64,000 nt of DNA from the NCBI RefSeq assembly GCF_003955685.1, contig NZ_RXHJ01000001.1, forward strand, positions 124,001-188,000. Direction: 5' to 3'. Source of the stretch: Corynebacterium hylobatis. GTDB lineage: Bacteria > Actinomycetota > Actinomycetes > Mycobacteriales > Mycobacteriaceae. Numbering within the stretch: the first letter of the stretch is position 1; every line of letters begins with the position of its first letter. Below the pieces are notes generated by a model that saw only the letters and a list, made by a program, of their open reading frames with translations, did no database searches and was not told the DNA's origin. Of the stretch, positions 16,456 to 25,751 are shown one piece after another. The position numbers were made by a program, and so were the translations under genes.

Positions 16456-16920
16456 ATGTCCACGAAAATCACCGTTCTGCTACGCGGGATCCTCATCCTC
16501 GGGCTGCTGGCCTGTCTCGCGGTACAGATCCTCATCCCCACCGGTCTCTTCCTGGGTGATGCCACCGCTCCCGTGCCCGCCAAAATCGGCCTGAGCATCT
16601 TCGTGGTACTCGGCCTGGTCTGCGTCCAGGTCGCCATAGTCGCCGTCTGGCGGCTCGTCTCACTGGTCAGGCAGAACACGGTATTCTCCCCTGCCTCCTT
16701 CCGCTGGGTCGACACCGTCATCGCCGCCATTATCACGGCATCAGTCTTCGTCCTGCTCGCCGGATACGTCGTGGCCGAGGTCGATGACGCCCCCGGACTC
16801 ATCCTCGTGACAGGCGTCTTCGCCCTGCTGCTCGCGGGCGTCGGGCTGGTCGTCTACGTTCAGCGGATGCTGCTGGTGCAGGCTACAGGTTTCTCCGCTG
16901 AGCTCGAGGCGGTCATCTGA
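16456..16920 (+). CDS. DUF2975 four-helix membrane protein
   Basis: A 154-residue integral membrane protein with four hydrophobic segments (about 8-28, 42-66, 84-104, 112-134). It matches the DUF2975 family (B. subtilis YoaS type), which is usually paired with a small YozG-like Xre regulator, as here: the downstream regulator overlaps its stop by one base (TGATG). An AAAGG ribosome site lies 9 nt upstream. Function unknown; the tandem operators indicate tight local regulation. Confidence 0.82.
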   Translation: MSTKITVLLRGILILGLLACLAVQILIPTGLFLGDATAPVPAKIGLSIFVVLGLVCVQVAIVAVWRLVSLVRQNTVFSPASFRWVDTVIAAIITASVFVLLAGYVVAEVDDAPGLILVTGVFALLLAGVGLVVYVQRMLLVQATGFSAELEAVI

Positions 16921-17135
16921 TGTCCATCATCGTCGACATCGACGTCATGCTCGCCCGCCGGAAGATGGGGGTGGGTGAGCTCGCCGAGAAGATCGGTATC
17001 ACCCCCGCCAACCTCTCGGTACTCAAGAACGGACGCGCCCGGGCTGTCCGCTTCACCACCCTCGCAGCGTTGTGCGAGGCGCTCGACTGCCAGCCCGGCG
17101 ACCTGCTGCGCTACTCCCCCGAATCCCCTGACTAG
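16920..17135 (+). CDS. Xre-family small regulator (YozG-like)
   Basis: A 71-residue helix-turn-helix protein. The motif [23 protein letters not shown] is a canonical Cro/CI fold, followed by [18 protein letters not shown], typical of YozG-type regulators paired with DUF2975 proteins. It is translationally coupled to the membrane protein. It probably binds the tandem palindromes upstream of the pair (inferred). Its stop overlaps the convergent gltX stop by 4 bp. Confidence 0.87.
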   Translation: MSIIVDIDVMLARRKMGVGELAEKIGITPANLSVLKNGRARAVRFTTLAALCEALDCQPGDLLRYSPESPD

Positions 17136-18619
17136 GCCGTCGGGGCGGCCTCGAAGGGGGTGACTGCGCGGGCCGCGCGCAGACGCGCAAGTGTCGATTC
17201 GCGGCCCAGCAGCTCCATGGACTCGAACAGCGGCGGGGAGACCTGCTCGCCGGAGATGGCCACGCGCAGCGCGCCGTAGGCGGTGCGCGGCTTGAGCTCC
17301 AGATCCTCGATGAGCGCCTTGGTCAGTACAGCTTCGATGTCCGGAGTAGTCCACTCGTCCACGGCCTCCAGGGCGGCAATACCGGCGTCCAGCGGCGCGA
17401 TAGCGGCCTCCTTGAGGTTCTTCTTCGCCGCCCGCTCGTTGAGCTCCAGGTCCTCATCTGCGGTGACGAGGAACTTCAGCAGACCGTAGGCCTCGGAGAG
17501 CGTCTTGATGCGGGTCTGGGTGAGATCTGCCACGACCTGAAACTTGTCCGCCGGGTAGTCCTGCGGGAAGTCGGTGAACTCGCTCAGGTGGGCACGCAGG
17601 CGGGCCTCGAAGTCCGCGGGCTCCAGCAGGCGGATGTGGTCGGCGTTGATGGCCTCGAGTTTCTTCTGGTCGAAGCGGGCCGGGTTACCCAGCACGTCGG
17701 CGATGTCGAAGTTGGCCACCATCTCCTCAATGGAGAAGATGTCGCGGTCACCGGACAGGGACCAGCCCAGCAGAGCCAGGTAGTTGAGCATGCCCTCCGG
17801 GATGATGCCGTTCTCCCGGTGGTGGAAGAGGTTGGACTGCGGGTCACGCTTGGACAGCTTCTTGTTGCCCTCGCCCATGACAAAGGGCAGGTGACCGAAC
17901 TGCGGGGTGAAGTCGGTGACACCGATGCGCTTGAGCGCCTCGTAGAGGGCCAGCTGGCGCGGGGTGGAGGACAGCAGGTCCTCACCGCGCAGGACGTGGG
18001 TGATGCGCATGAGCGCGTCATCGACCGGGTTGACCAGGGTGTACAGCGGGGCACCGTTGGAGCGGGCGACCACGAAGTCGGGCTGGGTGGCGGCCTTGAA
18101 CTCGACCTCACCGCGGACCAGGTCGTTCCACTTCCAGTCCTGCTCCGGCATGCGCAGGCGCCAGACCGGCTGACGTCCCTCGGCCTGGAAGGCCGCGACC
18201 TCCTCCTCGGTCAGGGTGCGGTCGTAGTTGTCGTAGCCCAGCTTGGGGTCGCGGCCGGCGGCCTTGTGGCGCTCCTCGACCTCCTCCGCGGTGGAGTAGG
18301 CGGGGTAGACCTCGCCGGCGTCGATGAGCTGCTTCAGGATGTCGGCGTAGATGTCCATGCGCTGCGACTGTCGGTACGGCTCATGCGGACCGCCCTTCTC
18401 CACACCCTCGTCCCAGTCCAGGCCGAGCCAGTTCATGGCCTCGAGGAGCGCCGAGTAGGAGTCCTCGGAATCGCGGGCGGCATCGGTGTCCTCGATACGG
18501 AACACCATGGTGCCCTGGTGGCGGCGGGCATAGGCCCAGTTGAACAGTGCGGTGCGCACCAGGCCCACGTGCGGGGTACCGGTGGGCGAGGGGCAGAATC
18601 GAACACGAACATCAGTCAT
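17132..18619 (-). CDS. gltX: Glutamyl-tRNA synthetase
   Basis: A 495-residue class I aminoacyl-tRNA synthetase. The HIGH-type motif is SPTGTPHVG and the KMSKS-type motif KLSKRD. It charges tRNA-Glu (encoded next door) and, as a non-discriminating enzyme, probably tRNA-Gln too, since gatA, gatB and gatC are present. ATG 18619 ([12 protein letters not shown]) is chosen because TAACAT lies exactly 7 nt upstream and this matches the usual N-terminus. ATG 18628 would add three residues. Confidence 0.95.
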   Translation of the reverse strand: MTDVRVRFCPSPTGTPHVGLVRTALFNWAYARRHQGTMVFRIEDTDAARDSEDSYSALLEAMNWLGLDWDEGVEKGGPHEPYRQSQRMDIYADILKQLIDAGEVYPAYSTAEEVEERHKAAGRDPKLGYDNYDRTLTEEEVAAFQAEGRQPVWRLRMPEQDWKWNDLVRGEVEFKAATQPDFVVARSNGAPLYTLVNPVDDALMRITHVLRGEDLLSSTPRQLALYEALKRIGVTDFTPQFGHLPFVMGEGNKKLSKRDPQSNLFHHRENGIIPEGMLNYLALLGWSLSGDRDIFSIEEMVANFDIADVLGNPARFDQKKLEAINADHIRLLEPADFEARLRAHLSEFTDFPQDYPADKFQVVADLTQTRIKTLSEAYGLLKFLVTADEDLELNERAAKKNLKEAAIAPLDAGIAALEAVDEWTTPDIEAVLTKALIEDLELKPRTAYGALRVAISGEQVSPPLFESMELLGRESTLARLRAARAVTPFEAAPTA

Positions 18620-18626
18620 GCCCGTC

Positions 18627-18632
18627 ATGTTA
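18627..18632 (-). promoter_or_regulatory. -10 hexamer TAACAT of gltX
   Basis: TAACAT on the minus strand with 7 nt to ATG 18619, supporting a leaderless message and the chosen start. Confidence 0.45.
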
Positions 18633-18636
18633 CTGC

Positions 18637-19533
18637 TCAGCGATTTTGGCGCGCGAGGAAGTCCCTCGCCACGGCCGGGGCGTGCCCGGGCCAGGGATGG
18701 CCGGCGGACGGGGAGATCACCAGCTCGGTCTGCGCGCGGCAACCGGTCCAGGCGCGGTGGGTGCGGCCGCCGCCGGCCGCCAGGTGCACGGGCTGCAGCT
18801 GACAGCCGTTGCGGGTGCCCCACCGCTGAAACATCTCGTCAACGGAGAGGAAGGGGGCGCCGTGGCGCACTCCCCCGCCGTAGACCGCGACGTCATCATT
18901 GGTGGAGTGGATGAGCATGACAGGGACGTTGCCGCCCCAGCAGCCCTGGTCGGCAGCCGTGTAGAACATGCCCGACACACTCACCACGCCGGCGAGCAGC
19001 TCCGGGGCACGGCACGCCAGGTTGAGGGCGAAGGCCCCACCGTTGGAGTGGCCGATGGCGTAGATCCGGCCCCGGTCGACCGGGTGCTGAGCGGCGATGG
19101 CGTCGACGATGCCGCGGGCGTAGGAGACGTCGGCGTCCATGGTTGTCTGCGAGTAGGGGGCACCTGCCCAGGCGTTGCCCACGCCGCGGGCGTAGGCGAT
19201 GATCGCGCCCGAGTTGGCACGCAGCCCGAGGGTCCGGGAGACCTCCTCCGCGCTGGCCCCCAGACCGCCGAAGACGAGCAGGACCGGGTGGGCGATGGCG
19301 GGGTTGTAGTTGGGTGGGAGCGAGACGAGCACGTCCCGGCCGCCCACCGCCAGGGGGAAGGTCGCGTCCCCGCCGGAGGAGCCACCCGGCAGCGCGAACC
19401 CCCCAGGCAGGGAGGACTGCGCCGCCGCCGGGGCGGGGGCGAGGGTTCCCAGGGAGAGGATGAGGGCGAGCATCGTCCCGAGGGCACGGCGGAGTGTCTT
19501 GGTCTGGATCACAGAAACCAACAATAACAACAT
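18637..19533 (-). CDS. Secreted polyhydroxybutyrate-depolymerase/feruloyl-esterase-type hydrolase
   Basis: A 298-residue alpha/beta hydrolase. An N-terminal signal peptide (hydrophobic core [19 protein letters not shown]) is followed by the nucleophile elbow GHSNGG and a late catalytic-type His in SAGHPWPGH. The pattern resembles the LpqC/PHB depolymerase family of mycobacteria and corynebacteria. The mature protein is exported and probably hydrolyses an ester; the substrate is unknown. Start at ATG 19533, although an internal start nearer the basic KTLRRA stretch would give a more conventional signal peptide. Confidence 0.8.
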   Translation of the reverse strand: MLLLLVSVIQTKTLRRALGTMLALILSLGTLAPAPAAAQSSLPGGFALPGGSSGGDATFPLAVGGRDVLVSLPPNYNPAIAHPVLLVFGGLGASAEEVSRTLGLRANSGAIIAYARGVGNAWAGAPYSQTTMDADVSYARGIVDAIAAQHPVDRGRIYAIGHSNGGAFALNLACRAPELLAGVVSVSGMFYTAADQGCWGGNVPVMLIHSTNDDVAVYGGGVRHGAPFLSVDEMFQRWGTRNGCQLQPVHLAAGGGRTHRAWTGCRAQTELVISPSAGHPWPGHAPAVARDFLARQNR

Positions 19534-19610
19534 TCACCCCAAGCATCCGGGGCTTTTATCCAACCGGGAGTCAAGCCAGGGTGGTGGATGACGGTGCCCC
19601 GGCCACGCAC

Positions 19611-19616
19611 TAGACT
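19611..19616 (+). promoter_or_regulatory. -10 hexamer TAGACT of the isochorismate synthase gene
   Basis: TAGACT followed by 8 nt and ATG 19625, a leaderless-type promoter. Confidence 0.45.
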
Positions 19617-19624
19617 GGCTCGAC

Positions 19625-20737
19625 ATGTGTGCCCACCGACCTGTCACCGCGCCGGACTTCCTCCTGTCCAGGGCGCACGGCTCGGTACGCACCCAGGGGG
19701 CGGTGGAGACGTTCACCGATCCCTGGGCTGCGATTGAGGCGCTGCGTTCCGGGCGGGTGCCCATCGTCGTCGGCGCACTGCCCTTCGACCGCTCCGCCCC
19801 CGCCGCCCTCACTGTCCCGGAACACGTGATCCGGGAGGACGGGCCGCTGGAGCCCCACGCCTACTACCGCCAGGGCGAGGGGGCGGTACTCCACGCCCGG
19901 ATCTGCGGGGTGGACCCCGAGCCCGAGGAGCACCTGCGCCGGGTGGAGGCCGCCGTGAGCACCATCCGCGCCTCCAAGCTGAAGAAGGTGGTGCTGGCGC
20001 GCGCCGTCGACATCGCCTTCGATCCGCCGGTGGACCCGCTGTTGGTCGCAGCCCGGCTCATCGACAACTCCTACAACCGCGACGGCTTCATCGCTGACCT
20101 CAGCCCCGCGGGGCGTCCGGGCGACATGATCGTCGGGTCCTCCCCCGAGGTGCTGGTCCAGCGTCAGGGCTCGACTGTGACGGCCTATCCCCTGGCGGGC
20201 TCGGCGCCGCGCCAGGCTGATGCGGCGGCTGACGCGGCCGTCGGCAAGCGGTTGGCACAGTCCGCCAAGGACCTCGAGGAGCACCAGTACGTCGTCGAGC
20301 ACCTGCGGGAGAAGCTCGGCCCCTTCTGCTCCCGGCTGGACATCCCTGCCCGCCCGGAACTGGCCCGGACCAACGAGATGTGGCACCTGGCGACCCCGAT
20401 CGTGGGCACCCTGCGCGACCCGGCTGTCAACGCCCTGGAGCTGGCCGTGCACACGCACCCCACCCCGGCGATCTGCGGCACCCCCACCGACGCCGCCGAG
20501 GCCCTCATCGAGACGGCCGAGACCGACCGCCGTTTCTACTCCGGGGCCGTCGGCTGGTGCGACGCCTCCGGCGACGGCGAGTACATGGTGGCCATCCGCT
20601 GCGCCGAGGTCTCCGGTGACGGCACCACCGCCCGCGCCTGGGCCGGCGGGGGCATCGTCGCGGATTCCGACCCCGGGGAGGAGCTCGAGGAGACCACCGC
20701 GAAGCTGCGCACCATCCTGCGTTCGCTCGGGCTCTAA
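19625..20737 (+). CDS. Isochorismate synthase (EntC/MenF type)
   Basis: A 370-residue chorismate-binding enzyme. The family signatures SKLKKVVLARAVDI, YPLAGSAPR, SAKDLEEHQYVVEHL and HPTPAICGTPTDAA are all present. It isomerises chorismate to isochorismate, feeding menaquinone or salicylate/catechol siderophore synthesis. No partner men or ent gene is adjacent, so the pathway cannot be settled from context. In corynebacteria a menaquinone role is likely. Confidence 0.87.
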   Translation: MCAHRPVTAPDFLLSRAHGSVRTQGAVETFTDPWAAIEALRSGRVPIVVGALPFDRSAPAALTVPEHVIREDGPLEPHAYYRQGEGAVLHARICGVDPEPEEHLRRVEAAVSTIRASKLKKVVLARAVDIAFDPPVDPLLVAARLIDNSYNRDGFIADLSPAGRPGDMIVGSSPEVLVQRQGSTVTAYPLAGSAPRQADAAADAAVGKRLAQSAKDLEEHQYVVEHLREKLGPFCSRLDIPARPELARTNEMWHLATPIVGTLRDPAVNALELAVHTHPTPAICGTPTDAAEALIETAETDRRFYSGAVGWCDASGDGEYMVAIRCAEVSGDGTTARAWAGGGIVADSDPGEELEETTAKLRTILRSLGL

Positions 20738-20815
20738 CCCACAGCGCGCAGCAGCAGAGACCAATTCAATCTGCTTGTCGACGCCCCGCTACCCCGCCCG
20801 GGTTGCCGGACCACT

Positions 20816-20840
20816 GACGGCCACCCGCGTGGTGGCCGTC
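20816..20840. terminator. Hairpin between convergent genes
   Basis: Perfect 10-bp arms GACGGCCACC (20816-20825) and GGTGGCCGTC (20831-20840) with a 5-nt loop, between two convergent stop codons. There is no T-tract, so terminator function is inferred from position. Confidence 0.45.
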
Positions 20841-20854
20841 GTGGTGGTGCATTC

Positions 20855-21655
20855 TTAGGCGCGCTCCACCGGGTTGCGGAGGGATCCCAGACCCTCGATC
20901 TCCACCTCGATGGTATCGCCCGGGTTCATGGCCTCGGTGCCGGCCGGGGAGCCGGTGCAGATGACGTCGCCCGGCAGCAGGGTCATGGAGGCGGTGATGA
21001 ATTCGATGATCTCGCCCATCTTCATGATCATCTGGTTGGAGTTGGAGTCCTGCTTGGTCTCGGTGACGCCGTCCTGGGTCAGGTGGGCGCGGATCGACAG
21101 GTTGTCCAGGTCGAAGGAGTCGATGTCGGTCTCGATCCAGGGGCCCAGCGGGCAGAAGGTGTCGATACCCTTGGCACGGGCCCACTGGCCGTCCGCGAAC
21201 TGCAGGTCACGGGAGGAGACGTCGTTGACGATGGTGAAGCCCCGGACAACAGACTTCCAGTCTGCAGCCTTGACATTCTTGGCCACCTGGCCGACAACCA
21301 CTGCGAGCTCACCCTCGAACTCCACCTTGGTGGCGAACTCCGGGATCCGGATGGGGGCTTCCGGCCCGACGACGGAGGTCGGGGGCTTGAGGAACAGGGT
21401 CGGCGGCAGGTGCTCGGCGGACTCCTTGAAGACCTCGGCGACGTGATCGGCGTAGTTGCGGCCGATGGCGACGACCTTGCTCGGCAGGGTCGGGGCGAGC
21501 AGCCTCACATCCGCCAGCGGCCACTCCCGGCCAGTGTACTCCGGCTCGGTGTAGGGAGTGTCCTTGATCTCCTTGGCGACGAGATTCTCCTCGCCTTCAC
21601 CATCGACGACAACAAAACTGAAACCCTCAGGGTGGGCAATTCTTCCAAAGCGCAT
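20855..21655 (-). CDS. Fumarylacetoacetate-hydrolase-family protein, probable oxaloacetate decarboxylase
   Basis: A 266-residue FAH-fold enzyme: AIGRNYADHVAE near residue 63, metal-ligand segment KVEFEGELAVVVG, SRDLQFADGQW, and C-terminal GDVICTGSPAGTEAMNPGD. By position beside gltX and dnaQ it corresponds, from memory, to C. glutamicum Cg1458, described as a soluble oxaloacetate decarboxylase. Acylpyruvase activity is the alternative. The ATG at 21655 lies 7 nt after TAGAGT, so it is probably leaderless. Confidence 0.85.
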   Translation of the reverse strand: MRFGRIAHPEGFSFVVVDGEGEENLVAKEIKDTPYTEPEYTGREWPLADVRLLAPTLPSKVVAIGRNYADHVAEVFKESAEHLPPTLFLKPPTSVVGPEAPIRIPEFATKVEFEGELAVVVGQVAKNVKAADWKSVVRGFTIVNDVSSRDLQFADGQWARAKGIDTFCPLGPWIETDIDSFDLDNLSIRAHLTQDGVTETKQDSNSNQMIMKMGEIIEFITASMTLLPGDVICTGSPAGTEAMNPGDTIEVEIEGLGSLRNPVERA

Positions 21656-21662
21656 GGCGGCT

Positions 21663-21668
21663 ACTCTA
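21663..21668 (-). promoter_or_regulatory. -10 hexamer TAGAGT of the FAH gene
   Basis: TAGAGT on the minus strand, 7 nt before ATG 21655. Confidence 0.45.
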
Positions 21669-21686
21669 CCGTGCCCGGGCCCACGC

Positions 21687-22343
21687 TCAGACCATCACGT
21701 CCTTCAGAGTTGATACAGGTAGCTGTGCCTGGTGTGCCAGGTACTGTTCCGCGCATGCCAGCGCATCGGTGAGAGCGTTGTGGTTGCGGTAGGCCGGGAG
21801 CCCGTAGCGCGCCCGGACCCGGGCCAGCCGGAGGTCCTCCCCGCGGGGGTAGGTGCCCATCCTCTCCATGTGGCGGCGTTCGATGGCGAAGGTGTCCACC
21901 ATCGGCACCTGCAGCGGCGCATGGAACAGTCGTTGGCAGGCCGCTGAGAGGAAACCCTCCTCCATAGGTACGAAATGGCCCAGCATCGCCCGCCCCTGGA
22001 GCGCCGCCAGCAGCTGCCCGAGAGCCTCGGAGTGATCGATGCCCGCCGCGATCTCATCGTCGGTGAGCTGGTGGATCGTCGCTGAGGGACCGACGGTGAA
22101 TCCCTCGGAGCCCCGCAGGATGACGTAACCGGCCCCCGAGAGGTCGATCTGTGTGCCGTTGACCGGCACCCAGCCGATGGAGACCAGCTGGTGTTTCCGT
22201 GCGTCCATGCCGGTGGCCTCCACGTCGACCGCCAGGAGGGGCAGTTCGGTGAGCGGGGTCTCCTCCGTGGGTGGGGGGACGGCGTAGAATTCCTTGAGCG
22301 GGCCGGTGGACTTCTGCGGCCGCGGGGAGCGGAAGGGCCACAT
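21687..22343 (-). CDS. DnaQ-like 3'-5' exonuclease
   Basis: A 218-residue DEDD-type exonuclease. ExoI motif LLAVDVEATGMD, ExoII region LGHFVPMEEGFL and ExoIII region YRNHNALTDALA (HxxxxD) are all present. It resembles the proofreading-type or stand-alone RNase T/DnaQ exonucleases rather than a full polymerase subunit. Its ATG overlaps the stop of the upstream cNMP/CBS gene by one base (TGATG), the same pairing seen for many bacterial DUF294 signalling proteins with a DnaQ-like nuclease, which suggests a shared function. Confidence 0.87.
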   Translation of the reverse strand: MWPFRSPRPQKSTGPLKEFYAVPPPTEETPLTELPLLAVDVEATGMDARKHQLVSIGWVPVNGTQIDLSGAGYVILRGSEGFTVGPSATIHQLTDDEIAAGIDHSEALGQLLAALQGRAMLGHFVPMEEGFLSAACQRLFHAPLQVPMVDTFAIERRHMERMGTYPRGEDLRLARVRARYGLPAYRNHNALTDALACAEQYLAHQAQLPVSTLKDVMV

Positions 22344-24199
22344 CAGATGTTCCTCACCAGGTATTTCGAGGCCAGTGCGTTCTGCATGTCCTTGATGATC
22401 TGGAAGCTGTCGCGCAGGTGCTCCCGGTCCATCCTGCCCAGTTTATTGGGATCGATGTTGTAGTCCGGGGTGGTCTTCTCCCGCAGCTGGATGGCCTGGT
22501 GCCGCAGGGTGATGGAGGTGAGGTAGTCGAAGGCGTCGACAAGATCCTGTGCCCCGCGCTCGGAGACCCCGCCGGCAGCCGCCGAGTCGAGGAGCCGACG
22601 GCGCGTACCCAGGGCGGTCACGCCGCTGGACAGGGCGAACAGCCGCGCCATCTGGACGATGCCGGCCGTGCCGCCCTTCTTCACGTTGAGGGTGTTGGCG
22701 TATTCGCCGGAACGGTCAACGACCAGACCACGGAAGAAGCCCAGGGGTGGTTCACGGCGGGCCGCCAGGGCCGCCAGGTGGGCGTGCATGCGCCGTGCAC
22801 CCCGGGCCCGGCTGACGGCACCGTTGTGGACCTCATCCCCCAGTCCGATCTCCCCCCAGATGCCGCGGAAGTCGAAGAAGGTCTGGGCGTGCAGGAGGGC
22901 GTCCGGTTCCGGGGCGGTGACCCACAGGTGGAAGGTGTCCGACCACTGGGAGACCGTCATCCGCCACTGCGGGTTCGAGGCCATCATGTCCCCCGGGCAC
23001 AGCACCTGGCCCGCGGTGTCCAGGCCCCGGCAGACGTATTCGCTGAGCTGCGCGAAGTACTCGCCGTGTACGGCCTCGTCGTAGTCGTCGGAGAGCACCA
23101 TCGCGTTGTCCTGGTCGGAGGCCAGGCCCATCTCCCGGCGTCCCTGGGAGCCGAGGACCACGAACGTGTAGGGCACCGGTGGCGGGCCGAGCTGTTCCTC
23201 CCCCAGCTTGAGCAGCCGGCGGGCCAGGGCATCCGCGGCGATCGTCATGATGCCGGAGGTCTCCTCCGCGGAGGCGCCGCGTTCGATGAAGCGGACCGCC
23301 ACCTCCGAGGCCTGGGAGTAGGCGTTGCGCAGTTCCTCGGGCGAGTTCCGGCGGGAGAGGTCGGCGGTGAGGTAGATCGGGTCGTGGCGCAGCAGGCGCA
23401 TGACGTCGGCGGTGGTGACGATGCCGGTGAGCTTCCCCTCGTCCACGATCGGGATGTGGTGGATGCGCATCTCCGCCATGATGATCATCGCCTCGAAGGC
23501 GAGGGTCTCGGAACTGACGGTCCGCGGGTTCGGGGTCATGATCTCCGAGACCGGGCGCATGATGTCCAGCCCCTGGGCCACCACCCTGCCCCGCAGGTCC
23601 CGGTCAGTGAGGATGCCCACCAGGGAACCGTTGTCCGTGATCAGCACGGAGGAGACCCGGTGGCGCTCCATCAGCTGGGCCGCGCGCTGGATGGTGGCGG
23701 CGGGCACCATGGACACCGGGTCGGCGATCTTGAATTCCCCCAGCCGGGTACGCAGCACATCGGAGGACTGGTCGCCGCGCAGCTCCGCCGCGGCGGCACG
23801 GATCCGGCGGGACTGGGAGGAGTAGAAGCGCAGGATGTCGGGATTGCGCTCCGCCAGGGCCTGGAACTCCGCCTTGGGCAGCAGCAGGATGAGGCTGTCC
23901 TCCACCGCGACCATCGTGTAGCGGGAAGCCTCGTTGCCCACCAGTGTGGAGTAGCCGAAGCTGCGCCCGGCGTCACGGCGGTCGAGGAGGATCCCCTCGT
24001 CGTCGAGCACGTCGACCGCCCCGGAGCGGATGATGTGGAGGTTGTCATTGGGCGCGCCGTAGCGGATGATGTGCTGGCCGCGGCGCACGTACTCCATGGT
24101 CATGCGCGCGGGGAGCTGATCCAGTTCAGCGGCGGGCAGGCGTGTGAAGGGCTCGATGTCCGCGATGAAGTCGCGGACCTCCTCTAGTTCGACCGTCAT
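22343..24199 (-). CDS. cNMP-binding / CBS-pair / DUF294 nucleotidyltransferase signalling protein
   Basis: 618 residues. Residues about 5-120 are a cyclic-nucleotide-binding-like domain (RRGQHIIRYGAPNDNLHIIRSG). About 155-275 are two CBS motifs (VLITDNGSLVGILTDRDLRG, IPIVDEGKLTGIVTTADVMRL). About 300-440 are a DUF294 putative nucleotidyltransferase with FVVLGSQGRREMGLASDQDNAMVL, followed by a helical C-terminal DUF294_C domain. The combination implies nucleotide sensing coupled to a GlnD-like transferase fold. Target unknown; the coupled DnaQ-like exonuclease is the obvious partner. ATG 24199 (MTVELEEVRDFI) is 7 nt after TAGGCT. Confidence 0.88.
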   Translation of the reverse strand: MTVELEEVRDFIADIEPFTRLPAAELDQLPARMTMEYVRRGQHIIRYGAPNDNLHIIRSGAVDVLDDEGILLDRRDAGRSFGYSTLVGNEASRYTMVAVEDSLILLLPKAEFQALAERNPDILRFYSSQSRRIRAAAAELRGDQSSDVLRTRLGEFKIADPVSMVPAATIQRAAQLMERHRVSSVLITDNGSLVGILTDRDLRGRVVAQGLDIMRPVSEIMTPNPRTVSSETLAFEAMIIMAEMRIHHIPIVDEGKLTGIVTTADVMRLLRHDPIYLTADLSRRNSPEELRNAYSQASEVAVRFIERGASAEETSGIMTIAADALARRLLKLGEEQLGPPPVPYTFVVLGSQGRREMGLASDQDNAMVLSDDYDEAVHGEYFAQLSEYVCRGLDTAGQVLCPGDMMASNPQWRMTVSQWSDTFHLWVTAPEPDALLHAQTFFDFRGIWGEIGLGDEVHNGAVSRARGARRMHAHLAALAARREPPLGFFRGLVVDRSGEYANTLNVKKGGTAGIVQMARLFALSSGVTALGTRRRLLDSAAAGGVSERGAQDLVDAFDYLTSITLRHQAIQLREKTTPDYNIDPNKLGRMDREHLRDSFQIIKDMQNALASKYLVRNI

Positions 24200-24206
24200 G
24201 TGCACA

Positions 24207-24212
24207 AGCCTA
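24207..24212 (-). promoter_or_regulatory. -10 hexamer TAGGCT of the cNMP/CBS operon
   Basis: TAGGCT on the minus strand, 7 nt before ATG 24199. Confidence 0.45.
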
Positions 24213-24240
24213 GGGCTCCGGTCACCTCCGCGGGCGGAAA

Positions 24241-25704
24241 CTACTGGTAGGAGATGAACCAGGGGCGCGGCTCGATGCCGTAGGTCTGCTCCGGGGTGAA
24301 GGTGGGGTTGTCCTCGTCGATGAAGTTCTTCCACGCCATGAACCAGTTGTCATCCAGGCCCTGGCGGACGGCGTCCCAGGTGGCGAACTTCTCGTCCGGC
24401 ACCCCGTGGCCGTCGGCGTGGAGGATGAAGGCCAGCTCCGGGTGGTCGGTGTTGATCTGCTCGCGGTCGCGCAGCATCTGCATCTGGAACTGGTGGACGA
24501 TCAGGCCCTTCTGGGGCAGGTTGTTCTCGCGCACCAGCTGGGCCAGCCAGTCGGCGACCTCGTTGATTTCAGCGGCCTCGGCGTGGCCGACACGCTGGAG
24601 GGGCTGCTCGCCCGGCTGGAGATTCCACTCCGGGTCGAGCGCCAGGCCGACGTTGGGCCGTTTGAGCAGTTCCTCGTAGACCTCGGCCTGCTCGAGGAAG
24701 CTGGCCTGGCCGGGCTGGAGGTCGAGGAAGGCGTAACCGCCGGCCTCGGTGATGGCGTCGATGTAGCCGGTGAATTCGGCCGGGTCGCCGACGTTGGTGT
24801 ACTTGCCGTCCGCGCCCGGGGAGGCGGAGGCGACGGTGACGATGATCTCGAAGGCCGGGACGACCGGCTGTTCCTCGAGCGCCTGGTAGCTCTGGATGTG
24901 GTCCTGCACCCGCGCCACGGCCTCGGCCGGGGGCTGCTCGCCCATCACGCCGAGGTCGCCGCCCCAGGGGTGGCCGTAGAAGGCGACCATGCGCCGGCCC
25001 GGGAAGACGAGTCCACCGCCGCCGGGCAGTTCACCGTTGGCGGCGAGGTCGACGGCGCGGTCGAAGCGTTCCTGGCTGCCGAACTGCTCTCCCAGGGCCA
25101 GGACGTCCTGTTCGGTGACCAGGGCCATGGACTCACTGGTCAGACGGGGGTCGGGGTGGTCGAGGACGGTCAGCTCCGCCCCGGCGGCCCGTGCGGTGGC
25201 CGCGGCGGCCACCGAGGTCTCCGGGCTGACCAGGACCGGGGGCATGACGTATTCCGGCTCAACTGCCGCGACGCCCTCGACCCCCTGCAGCTCCGCCGGA
25301 TTGAGAGCGGCGATCTCTGCCACGGTGACCGGTTCGGCGTTCTCCCCGGCAGGCGCGGCGATGATCTCGGGGCCCTCCGGAATCGGGCCGGTCTCCCCCA
25401 CCGCGATGACGCGGGAGGGTTCGAGGCGGTCAAGGCCGGCGGCGTCGGCAAGCAGCGGCACCCCCGTGGCGACGGCGATCTCCACCGCGCGACGCTGCTC
25501 CGCGGGTGCGGGGCCCGCGAGGACGACGACGTCGGCGGTGTCGAAGATGCGGTCCGCGGTGTCCGCGTCCGCGACCACCTCCGAGGAGTCCAGCGGAAGC
25601 CGGGGTGACCCGTCGGCTGTGGAGTTGTCCTCCGTTGCGGTGCTGCACCCCGCTGCCATCGCCAGTGTGGTGGTCATGGCCAGCGCAGCCGCCAGTCGCC
25701 TCAT
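24241..25704 (-). CDS. Secreted lipoprotein, unknown function
   Basis: A 487-residue protein with a lipoprotein signal: MRRLAAALAMTTTLAMAAGC places the lipidated Cys at about residue 20. The first half has alternating Val/Ala strands (VVVLAGPAPAEQRRAVEIA), and the second half resembles a TIM-barrel-like hydrolase fold with AFYGHPWGGDLGVMGEQPP and GLALDPEWNLQPGEQP. ATG 25704 is chosen because GAGGGG lies 8 nt upstream; a TTG at 25719 is possible. It is probably surface-anchored and conserved in corynebacteria. No enzymatic assignment is made. Confidence 0.75.
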   Translation of the reverse strand: MRRLAAALAMTTTLAMAAGCSTATEDNSTADGSPRLPLDSSEVVADADTADRIFDTADVVVLAGPAPAEQRRAVEIAVATGVPLLADAAGLDRLEPSRVIAVGETGPIPEGPEIIAAPAGENAEPVTVAEIAALNPAELQGVEGVAAVEPEYVMPPVLVSPETSVAAAATARAAGAELTVLDHPDPRLTSESMALVTEQDVLALGEQFGSQERFDRAVDLAANGELPGGGGLVFPGRRMVAFYGHPWGGDLGVMGEQPPAEAVARVQDHIQSYQALEEQPVVPAFEIIVTVASASPGADGKYTNVGDPAEFTGYIDAITEAGGYAFLDLQPGQASFLEQAEVYEELLKRPNVGLALDPEWNLQPGEQPLQRVGHAEAAEINEVADWLAQLVRENNLPQKGLIVHQFQMQMLRDREQINTDHPELAFILHADGHGVPDEKFATWDAVRQGLDDNWFMAWKNFIDEDNPTFTPEQTYGIEPRPWFISYQ

Positions 25705-25751
25705 TCTTCTGCCCCTCAAGGTGGTCGTGGTCTCAGATGGTCGCGTCCACC

